Positions 55,494 through 64,000 of a stretch of DNA of 64,000 bases are shown here, one piece after another. Below the pieces are notes generated by a model that ran no database searches, was not told the origin of the DNA, and worked only from the letters and a program-made list of their open reading frames with translations. A program made the translations under genes and the position numbers. Numbering within the stretch: the first letter of the stretch is position 1; each line of letters begins with the position of its first letter. This stretch comes from Comamonas badia DSM 17552 (GTDB taxonomy: Bacteria > Pseudomonadota > Gammaproteobacteria > Burkholderiales > Burkholderiaceae_C): contig NZ_AXVM01000002.1 in NCBI RefSeq assembly GCF_000484635.1, forward strand, positions 248,001 through 312,000. Direction: 5' to 3'.

Positions 55494-57359
55494 GTGGCCA
55501 TCCCTCCGTCATTTCTGCAGGAACTGCTCGACCGCACCGACGTGGTCGAGGTCGTCGGGCGCTATGTGCAGCTCAAGAAAAGCGGCGCCAATTACATGGG
55601 GCTGTGCCCGTTCCATGGCGAAAAATCGCCCTCGTTCAGCGTCAGCCCCTCCAAGCAGTTCTTCCATTGCTTTGGCTGCGGCAAGAGCGGCAACGCCATC
55701 GGCTTTCTGATGGAGCACCAGGGCATGGGCTTCATCGAGGCGGTGCAGGACCTGGCGCAGCAAGCCGGCCTGCAGGTGCCCGAGGAGGAGCGCTCGCCGC
55801 AGGAGCGCGCACGCGCCGCCCAGCACAAAGAGCAGCAATCCACCCTCACCGAGGTGCTGGCCAAGGCCGGCCAGGCGTATCGCCAGCACCTGCGCGAGGC
55901 GGCCCACGCGATCGAATACCTCAAGGGCCGCGGCGTGAGCGGCCAGATCGCCAAACGCTACGGCCTGGGCTACGCCCCCGCGGGCTGGCATGGCCTGGCC
56001 AGCGTGTTCCCCGAGTACGACAGCCCGCTGCTGGTGGAAGCGGGACTGGTGATCCAGAGCGAAGAGGACGGCAAACGCTACGACCGCTTCCGCGACCGCG
56101 TGATGTTCCCCATCCGCAACGTCAAGGGCGAATGCATAGGCTTTGGCGGGCGGGTGTTCGGCGATGAAAAACCCAAATACCTGAATTCACCCGAAACCCC
56201 GGTGTTCCACAAGGGGCGTGAACTGTACGGGCTGTTTGAAGCGCGCCAGGCCATCCGCGAGGCCGGCAGCGTGCTGGTGACCGAGGGCTACATGGACGTG
56301 GTGGCGCTGGCGCAGCTGGGCTTTGGCAATGCCGTCGCCACGCTGGGCACCGCCTGCACGGCGGAGCATGTGCACAAGCTGTTTCGCTTCACCGAGCAGG
56401 TGGTGTTCAGTTTTGACGGCGATGCGGCCGGACGGCGCGCGGCGCGCAAGGCGCTGGATGCCGCCCTGCCCTACGCCACCGATACGCGCTCCATCAAATT
56501 CCTGTTTCTGCCGCCCGAGCACGATCCGGACAGCTTCATCCGCGCCTTCGGCCACGACGCGTTCGCGCGCCAGCTGGGCGATGCGCTGCCGCTGTCGCGC
56601 TTTCTGCTGGAAGCCGCCCGCGACGGATGCGACCAGGGCACGGCCGAGGGAAGAGCGCATATGCTGAGCAACGCCGAGTCGCTCTGGAATCTGATGCCCG
56701 ATGGCGCGCTCAAACAGCAGCTCCTCGCCGAATTGGCGGAGCTCGGGCACATGGAAGCGCAGCCGCTGTTGCAGCTATGGAAACAAAAGCATTCAGCGCA
56801 GCATCAGCAAGTGCCAGAGGCCGATTCGACTGGATACCGCTCCTGGCGCAAGGGCAACGATTGGCGCGGCTCCCGCCATGCCGGCGCACGTGTGGCGACG
56901 CAGGCGCCGCTGCCCCGCGGCACGCCGACGCGGCGCAGCGACCACGCGCTGCGCCTGCTGCTCTCGCACATGGCATTTCTGGAATCCCTGGAGCAGGAAG
57001 ACCGGATGGCGCTCGCCAACCTCGCCGAGCCCCACGGCCCGCTGTTCGTCTGGCTGGAAGGCCAATGGCATGAGCACGGCGTGCTGTCCTGGGCGCAGTT
57101 GCGCGAAGCCTTGCAAAACCATGCCTGCCAGCCGCTGGCCGAACGCATCATGACCGGCTCGCACGCACAGACCGAGGGCAACGAGGCCGAATGGCACGCC
57201 GAGCTGCACGACGTGCTGCGGCGCCTGCACATCGAGGCCATAGAGCAGGAGCAAAGCGCCCTCATCGCCGCCAGCGGCCAGGACCCGCAGGCGCTGGAGC
57301 GCTACCGCCAGCTTGAAGAGCGCCGCCGTGCGCTGAAGGCGCCAGCCAACGCGCAATGA
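55494..57359 (+). CDS. dnaG: DNA primase
   Basis: A 621-residue primase. The zinc-binding domain has CPFHGEKSPSF and FHCFGCGKSG, the Toprim part has LVTEGYMDVVALAQ and VVFSFDGDAAGRRAA, and the C-terminal helical domain contacts DnaB. GTG at 55494 (MAIPPSFLQELL) is the family N-terminus; an upstream GTG at 55464 adds ten unrelated residues. Residues about 432-444 (in KQKHSAQHQQVPEA) are encoded by a diverged dispersed palindrome, in the flexible linker before the C-terminal domain. Confidence 0.95.
   Translation: MAIPPSFLQELLDRTDVVEVVGRYVQLKKSGANYMGLCPFHGEKSPSFSVSPSKQFFHCFGCGKSGNAIGFLMEHQGMGFIEAVQDLAQQAGLQVPEEERSPQERARAAQHKEQQSTLTEVLAKAGQAYRQHLREAAHAIEYLKGRGVSGQIAKRYGLGYAPAGWHGLASVFPEYDSPLLVEAGLVIQSEEDGKRYDRFRDRVMFPIRNVKGECIGFGGRVFGDEKPKYLNSPETPVFHKGRELYGLFEARQAIREAGSVLVTEGYMDVVALAQLGFGNAVATLGTACTAEHVHKLFRFTEQVVFSFDGDAAGRRAARKALDAALPYATDTRSIKFLFLPPEHDPDSFIRAFGHDAFARQLGDALPLSRFLLEAARDGCDQGTAEGRAHMLSNAESLWNLMPDGALKQQLLAELAELGHMEAQPLLQLWKQKHSAQHQQVPEADSTGYRSWRKGNDWRGSRHAGARVATQAPLPRGTPTRRSDHALRLLLSHMAFLESLEQEDRMALANLAEPHGPLFVWLEGQWHEHGVLSWAQLREALQNHACQPLAERIMTGSHAQTEGNEAEWHAELHDVLRRLHIEAIEQEQSALIAASGQDPQALERYRQLEERRRALKAPANAQ
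56788..56822 (+). repeat. AGCGCT palindrome, copy 11 (in dnaG)
   Basis: Core AGCATTCAGCGCAGC, spacer ATCAGC, AAGTGCCAGAGGCC. Diverged but with the standard spacing; sense to dnaG and in the same codon phase as the copy in the DMT-transporter gene. Confidence 0.65.
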
Positions 57360-57393
57360 AGTGATTTTTGCCTCTTGAATTCGGCAAAATCGT

Positions 57394-57399
57394 TATAAT
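57394..57399 (+). promoter_or_regulatory. Candidate -10 element for rpoD
   Basis: A perfect TATAAT lies 35 nt after the dnaG stop. TTGAAT at 57375 is only 13 nt away and TTGCCT at 57368 is 20 nt away, so the -35 element is unclear. It would give rpoD a leader of about 230 nt, which includes a hairpin at about 57532-57556. Confidence 0.5.
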
Positions 57400-57636
57400 G
57401 TACGGCTTGACAGGCAAGAGCGACAGCAGTACCTCCGGTCCGGGCAGCACGAACCAGCGCAGCAAGGCGCATCGCCCAACACCACCCGCAAGGGCTGCAC
57501 ACCAAATGTTCGCCCAGACATCTTGCCTTTCGGGAACACGCGCTGAGGCGTGTCCCACCGGTGCGCGCCAAGTGCTCCACCATGCCCATTTCGCATCGAC
57601 GATGTTTGTGACCCTGCCCTGATCTCGAGGAATTTC

Positions 57637-59877
<2,241 letters not shown>

Positions 59878-59891
59878 ACGGTCCATGCGCG

Positions 59892-59917
59892 CCGCGGCGC
59901 GCTACCACGCGCCGCGG
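59892..59917. terminator. Hairpin between convergent rpoD and MFS gene
   Basis: CCGCGGCGCG (59892-59901) pairs perfectly with CGCGCCGCGG (59908-59917) across 6 nt. It covers the stop codon of the MFS gene and follows rpoD by 14 nt. Confidence 0.65.
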
Positions 59918-61281
59918 TGCTCCGGCACCCGCGCCACCACCGGCAGCAGCAAGAGCGACATCGCCGCCAGCAGCGCATAGCTGGCGGCCAGCACGTCGCC
60001 CTGCCCGGGTGACGCGGCCATGGCCGAGGTGATGACCGCCAGCGCCACGATCACCCCCACCTGCTGCGCCGTCGCGCGCAGCGCCGACATGGTGGCCGCG
60101 CGCTCGGGCACCAGCTGCAGCGCGGCATTGCGGCTTGCCGGTCCCATCAGCCCACTGGCCGCCCCGGTGAACACCGTGGCCGCCGCCAGCCACATCCACG
60201 GCGACAGGCCCAGACGCGGCGCCAGCGCCAGCATCAGCATGCCTATGGCGACCAGCACGCCGCCGACGTAAAACGGCAGCCGGTAGCCGCTCCAGCGCAG
60301 CGCCCAGGCCGCCAGCGGCCCGATCACCAGCCCAACCACGGCCTGCGCCGTGAGCAGCGTGCCGGCATCCAGTGCATCCAGACCGTAGCGCAACGCCGCG
60401 TACAGCGGCACCAGCGTGAGTGCGCCTATCACCGCCCCGCCGTAGGTGGCGTTGAGCAGGTTGGTTGCGGCAAAGCCCTTGCCGTAGATCAGGCGCGGCG
60501 GCAAAAAAGGCTCGGCCACCCGTGCGATGTGCCAGAAGAACGCCCAGCCGCTGGCAACGGCCAGCGCCAACGGGACAAGGAAAGGCCAGGACAGCACCAG
60601 CACGTCCGGATTGCCCAGCAGGCTCGCCGCGAGCATGCCCGCGATGACGGCGACACCCAGCAGCAGTACGCCCGGTACATCCATGCCGCGGCGTGAGCGG
60701 TCTTCGGGCCGATCCGGCGGGATCAGCCACCAGCCGAGCAAGGCCATGAAGCAGCCGATGGGCACGTTCACGAAGAACACATCGCGCCAATGCGCGTAAG
60801 TGACGAACAGCCCGCCCAGCACCGGCCCCATCAGGCTGCCTACCGAGAACACCGCGCCAAACAGGCCCAGGATGCGATCGCGCCCGCCGCCGAACCACGC
60901 CACCACGATGCCGGTGGCTGCAGGTGTCAGCCCGGAGCCGCCCATGGCCTGCAGCGCGCGAAACAGTACCAACGCATAGATATTGCCCGCCAGGCCACAG
61001 GCCAGCGACGCCAGCGCAAACGCCAGGGCCGAGAGCAGAAACACGCGCCGGTTGCCAAAGCGCTCGGCCAGGCGCCCGCTGACGGGCAGCATCACCACAT
61101 AGCCAAACCAGTAGGCGGTGATGGTCCAGCCCGTCCAGTTGATAGGCGCATCCAGGTCGCTCGCCAGCGCATGCAGCGCGGTGGCGACGATGGTGGCGTC
61201 GATGGACATCATCATCAGCGCAAACGCTATGACAATGAATACCATAGCGCTTTGCGCACGTCCCATGGGCGCTGGAGCCAT
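59902..61281 (-). CDS. MFS transporter, DHA2 (EmrB/QacA-like) family
   Basis: A 459-residue proton-driven exporter with about 14 helices. Motifs are IDATIVATAL in helix 1 (the DHA2 acidic site), SGRLAERFGNRR for the loop 2-3 motif A, and FRALQAMGGSGLTPAA. The drug or metabolite is unknown. The first 12 codons (MAPAPMGRAQSA) are encoded by a dispersed palindrome that also supplies the ATG, so the start region is recent or was replaced. It is divergent from the tolC-like gene. Confidence 0.9.
   Translation of the reverse strand: MAPAPMGRAQSAMVFIVIAFALMMMSIDATIVATALHALASDLDAPINWTGWTITAYWFGYVVMLPVSGRLAERFGNRRVFLLSALAFALASLACGLAGNIYALVLFRALQAMGGSGLTPAATGIVVAWFGGGRDRILGLFGAVFSVGSLMGPVLGGLFVTYAHWRDVFFVNVPIGCFMALLGWWLIPPDRPEDRSRRGMDVPGVLLLGVAVIAGMLAASLLGNPDVLVLSWPFLVPLALAVASGWAFFWHIARVAEPFLPPRLIYGKGFAATNLLNATYGGAVIGALTLVPLYAALRYGLDALDAGTLLTAQAVVGLVIGPLAAWALRWSGYRLPFYVGGVLVAIGMLMLALAPRLGLSPWMWLAAATVFTGAASGLMGPASRNAALQLVPERAATMSALRATAQQVGVIVALAVITSAMAASPGQGDVLAASYALLAAMSLLLLPVVARVPEHRGAW
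61246..61280 (+). repeat. AGCGCT palindrome, copy 12 (at MFS start codon)
   Basis: Core AGCGCTTTGCGCACG, spacer TCCCAT, GGGCGCTGGAGCC, then a tail with TTGAAAATTC. It runs antisense to the MFS gene and spans its first 12 codons and start codon. Confidence 0.65.
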
Positions 61282-61419
61282 ATATTGCTTGAAAATTCTG
61301 GGTTGGAAAAGCAAACGCCGGCAAGTGCACCGGCCGGCGTCACGCCGCAACGGTGCGGCGCACGCGGCGATTGTCCGTGCTGGCGTTGGTGTATGAAGAG
61401 CTTCTACACTTCAGCCCCC

Positions 61420-62922
61420 ATGAATACTCCGGCATCTGCTGCGTGGCTGCTTGCCCTGCTCACCTTCGCCGCCCTGCCCTGCGGGGCGCAGCAGCCGCCT
61501 GCCAGCGCGCCTGCGGTGGCGCTGAGCTACGAACAATCCTCATTGCTGCTGGCGCAGCGCTCCGATGCGCTGCAGGGCGCGGGCCGCAGCGTGGAGGCTG
61601 CGCGCCAGCAGGCCGAGGCCCTCAAGGCGCTGGCCATGCCGCGCCTGAACCTGGACGTGCAGGGGCTTCACTACCAGAAGACGGTGACGGTCTCGCTCGA
61701 CGATCTGCGTGGCCGGGCGCAGGGCGCAGCGGCCAACGTGCTGGGCGGCATCGCGGGCCAAGGCGTGCCGGGCGTGGACAGCGGCGCCGTCGGCCAGGTG
61801 ATCGACCGCGTGCAGGCGGCGCTGCCATCGATGTTCCGGCCGATACCCGATGAAATCAGCGCCCGCTCGCGCCAAAGCCTGATTCATCCCACGCTCTCCA
61901 CCATCGTGCCGCTGTACACCGGCGGCGCGATCGCGGCGGCGCAGGCGGCAGCGCGATCGGGAGTGGACGTGGCCGAGGCGGCAGGCGACGGCGTGCGCGA
62001 GGCCCAGCGCCTGTCGCTTGCCAAGGCCTACTTCGGCCAGGTGCTGGCGACGCAGGTGCTGGCCGTCTCGCGCGAGACCCTGGCCGGCTTTGAGGGGCAC
62101 CTGGCCAACTCGCGCAAGCTGCAGCAGCAGGGCCAGATCAGCCAGGCACGCGTGCTGCAGGTGGTGGTGGCGCGCGATAGCGCGCAGCGCAACCTGCAGC
62201 GCGCTGAAGGCGAATACGCCGCAGCAGTGCAAACGCTGCAGCAGCTGCTGCGCAGCACGCAGGCCGTGGACCCGACCAACACCCTGTTCGTGCTGAGCCA
62301 GCCGCTGGCACCGGTGCAGGACTACCTGAGCCATGCTGAGGCCTCCCACCCCGCGCTGCGCCAGGCGAGAGCCCTGGAAACCACCGCGCGCCATGGCACG
62401 GAGCTTGCCCAGGCGGCCAGGCGCCCGACGGTCTTCGCCTTCGGCAGCATCAACCTCAACCGCCGCAACGAGCTGCTGACCGAACCGGACTGGATCGTCG
62501 GCATAGGCATGCGCTACACCCTCTGGCCGCAGGTGGACCGCAGCAGCAACGAGGCTGCCGCACTTGCACGCGAAGAAGCTGCCGAGTCCGCCACGCGCGA
62601 AGCCTGGACACAGATTCAGACCGGCATCCATCAGAGCTGGCAGCTCACCGAATCGGCACGGCGCGAATATCTTTCGCTCGCCTCGAGCATTGCGGCAGCC
62701 AGAGAGTCGCTGCGCGTGCAGGAAGTTTCCTTCAAGGAGGGCGTAGGCACGATGAGCGAGCTGATCGATGCACGCAACGCCCTCGCCCAGGCGCGCACCG
62801 AGCGCGCGATGGCAGCCTACAAATACGATCTCTCGCTTGCGTCGCTGCTGCTCGCCAGCGGCCAGGGCGAGCAATTCCAGGACTACCTGCTGCGTGCGGA
62901 TGAGCACGTCAACACCCCATGA
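61420..62922 (+). CDS. TolC-family outer-membrane efflux protein
   Basis: A 500-residue outer-membrane channel with a signal peptide (about residues 1-25, ending PCGAQ) and two TolC repeats, each with long helices such as EAQRLSLAKAYFGQVLATQVL and LTESARREYLSLASSIAAARE's first part. The conserved GVGTMSELIDARNALAQARTE near the C-terminus is the equatorial region. ATG 61420 is preferred; ATG 61393 would add nine residues before the signal. It overlaps the HlyD gene by 4 nt. Confidence 0.92.
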   Translation: MNTPASAAWLLALLTFAALPCGAQQPPASAPAVALSYEQSSLLLAQRSDALQGAGRSVEAARQQAEALKALAMPRLNLDVQGLHYQKTVTVSLDDLRGRAQGAAANVLGGIAGQGVPGVDSGAVGQVIDRVQAALPSMFRPIPDEISARSRQSLIHPTLSTIVPLYTGGAIAAAQAAARSGVDVAEAAGDGVREAQRLSLAKAYFGQVLATQVLAVSRETLAGFEGHLANSRKLQQQGQISQARVLQVVVARDSAQRNLQRAEGEYAAAVQTLQQLLRSTQAVDPTNTLFVLSQPLAPVQDYLSHAEASHPALRQARALETTARHGTELAQAARRPTVFAFGSINLNRRNELLTEPDWIVGIGMRYTLWPQVDRSSNEAAALAREEAAESATREAWTQIQTGIHQSWQLTESARREYLSLASSIAAARESLRVQEVSFKEGVGTMSELIDARNALAQARTERAMAAYKYDLSLASLLLASGQGEQFQDYLLRADEHVNTP

Positions 62923-63938
62923 GCCAGAGCACCTTGCCCCCCGCCTCGCGGCGCATCCTGCGCGGCGTTGCCGCGTTCCTCGTCTTTTGTGCCTTCCTGG
63001 CCTTCATCGCCTGGGGCCTCAAACAGGCGCTGCAGCCCGTGCCGCAGCAGATCCAGGGCATGGTCGATACCAGCCAGATCAACGCCGCCACGCGCATGAC
63101 CGGGCGCGTCGCCGAGGTGCTGGTGCACGAGGGCGACAAGGTTGAGGCCGGGCAGCTGCTGGCGCGCCTGGCCAACCCCGAGATCGCCGCGCAGGAAGAC
63201 CAGGCACTGGCGTCGCTCGGCAGCGCGCAGGCGCTGCAGGAGCGCACCGATGCCGGCGCGCGCGCGCAGGACATCGCCTCGCTCAAGGCCACCTGGCAAA
63301 GCACGCAGGCGCAGGCCGATCTGGCGGCGGTGACCGCGCGGCGCATGCAGAACCTGTATGCCGAGCAGGTGATCTCCGAACAACGGCGCGACGACGCCGT
63401 GGCCGCGCAGAAGGCCAGCGCCGAAATGGCGCAGGCCGCGCTGCAGCAATACCAGAAGGCGCTGGCCGGCACGCGCGTGGAAGACAAGAAGGTGTCCGCC
63501 AGCCAGGTGGCCGGTGCCCAGGCGCGCGTGCGTGGCGCCCAATCCATCAGCGCCGAGCTGGAGCTGCGGGCCCCCGCCAGCGGCGAGGTGGACAAGGTCT
63601 TTGCCCATCCGGGCGAAATCGTGCTGCCCGGCGTACCCGCCATCACGCTGGTGAACCTGGACAGGCTCTGGGTGGCCTTCAATGTGCGCGAAGACCAGTA
63701 CGGCGCGCTGGCCGAGGGCCGGGAGCTGCGCGGCAGCATCCCGGCGCTGCAACTGCAGCACGTGGCCTTCAAGGTCAGCCACATCCGCGCGCAGGGCGAC
63801 TTTGCCACCTGGCGCGCCACGCGCCAATCCAGCGGCTACGACGTCAAGAGCTTCGAGGTGCGCGCCGTGCCGGTGCAGGCCATCCCCGGCCTGCGCCCGG
63901 GCATGAGCGTGCTGTTCGCGTGGCCGCAGAACGGCTGA
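62919..63938 (+). CDS. HlyD-family membrane fusion protein
   Basis: A 339-residue adaptor with one N-terminal membrane helix (about 13-35), a biotinyl-lipoyl-like start (TGRVAEVLVHEGDKVEAGQLLA), a helical hairpin, and the second lipoyl half ASGEVDKVFAHPGEIVLPG. It joins an inner-membrane pump to the TolC-type channel. Its start overlaps the tolC-like stop by 4 nt; the partner is the ABC-2 permease beginning at 63920. Confidence 0.92.
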   Translation: MSQSTLPPASRRILRGVAAFLVFCAFLAFIAWGLKQALQPVPQQIQGMVDTSQINAATRMTGRVAEVLVHEGDKVEAGQLLARLANPEIAAQEDQALASLGSAQALQERTDAGARAQDIASLKATWQSTQAQADLAAVTARRMQNLYAEQVISEQRRDDAVAAQKASAEMAQAALQQYQKALAGTRVEDKKVSASQVAGAQARVRGAQSISAELELRAPASGEVDKVFAHPGEIVLPGVPAITLVNLDRLWVAFNVREDQYGALAEGRELRGSIPALQLQHVAFKVSHIRAQGDFATWRATRQSSGYDVKSFEVRAVPVQAIPGLRPGMSVLFAWPQNG

Positions 63939-64000
63939 GCGGCCTGGCGGCGTTCACGGCTTCGCTGCGCCGTGAACTGCGGCTGCTGGCGGCCAGCCGC
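63920..64000 (+). CDS. ABC-2 type permease, start only (partial)
   Basis: The first 27 codons of a frame starting GTG at 63920, overlapping the HlyD gene by 19 nt and running off the window. The opening VAAERLSGLAAFTASLRREL with an Arg-Arg-Glu pair before a hydrophobic turn fits the amphipathic start of YhhJ-type permeases, which follow HlyD and TolC genes. The call is mainly from context, and an ATG start further on is possible. Confidence 0.5.
   Translation, partial: MAAERLSGLAAFTASLRRELRLLAASR

Noticed and set aside
57375-57399. TTGAAT as the -35 element of the rpoD promoter
   Set aside because: Only 13 nt separate it from TATAAT, too short for sigma-70.

Overview
The window is GC-rich, densely coded chromosome from a betaproteobacterium, most likely Burkholderiales, family Comamonadaceae. 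This rests on the gene order (mlaFEDACB, ABC exporter, ibaG, murA, hisG on one strand; dnaG-rpoD; bfd-tonB-exbBD) and on a dispersed palindrome that I associate with that family. No rRNA, CRISPR or canonical tRNA was seen.

Layout. 38-11237 (minus): histidine genes hisG, hisD, hisC, hisB, hisH, hisA, hisF. The set is broken twice: an AraC regulator, an outer-membrane barrel, a cupin and a truncated Yip1 gene lie between hisD and hisC, and an opposite-strand HD-GYP gene lies between hisA and hisF. 11360-19794 (minus): the envelope block murA, ibaG, a two-gene ABC exporter, a PAS-PAS-GGDEF diguanylate cyclase, and mlaB, mlaC, mlaA, mlaD, mlaE, mlaF, mostly joined by 4-nt ATGA overlaps. 20014-23729: spermidine genes speD-speE, a small Lys/Ala-rich exported protein, DUF192, a REP-like hairpin, a universal stress protein and a 2OG-Fe(II) oxygenase.

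23888-32705 is the accessory stretch. It holds an MmeI-like restriction-modification enzyme with palindromic DNA inserted in frame, a small exported protein, two tRNA-like structures without a normal anticodon arm, two tiny membrane proteins, an orphan shortened antitoxin, a higB-higA pair followed by a 554-residue protein I do not recognise, and a YjjJ/HipA-type kinase gene with two in-frame stops.

32757-47162 returns to housekeeping: acyl-CoA ligase, 2-hydroxyacid dehydrogenase, mnmC, DMT exporter, RraA-like protein, SWIB protein, an iron-uptake operon (bfd, tonB, exbB, exbD) with a good promoter and possible Fur site, nitrobindin-like and HbpS/GlcG-like proteins, a BI-1/YccA membrane protein, rlmD and a TlpA-type thioredoxin. 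47152-55377 looks like a ketone-degrading cluster: Baeyer-Villiger monooxygenase, serine hydrolase, MetX-like alpha/beta hydrolase, acyl-CoA ligase and two AraC regulators. 55494-64000 holds dnaG, rpoD, a DHA2-type MFS pump, and a TolC/HlyD/ABC-permease export operon that runs off the window.

The main unexplained signal is a dispersed 35-nt interrupted palindrome (15-nt half, 6-nt spacer, 14-nt half). I count 12 copies; seven overlap protein-coding sequence, and all four that run antisense to their host gene are read in the same codon phase.
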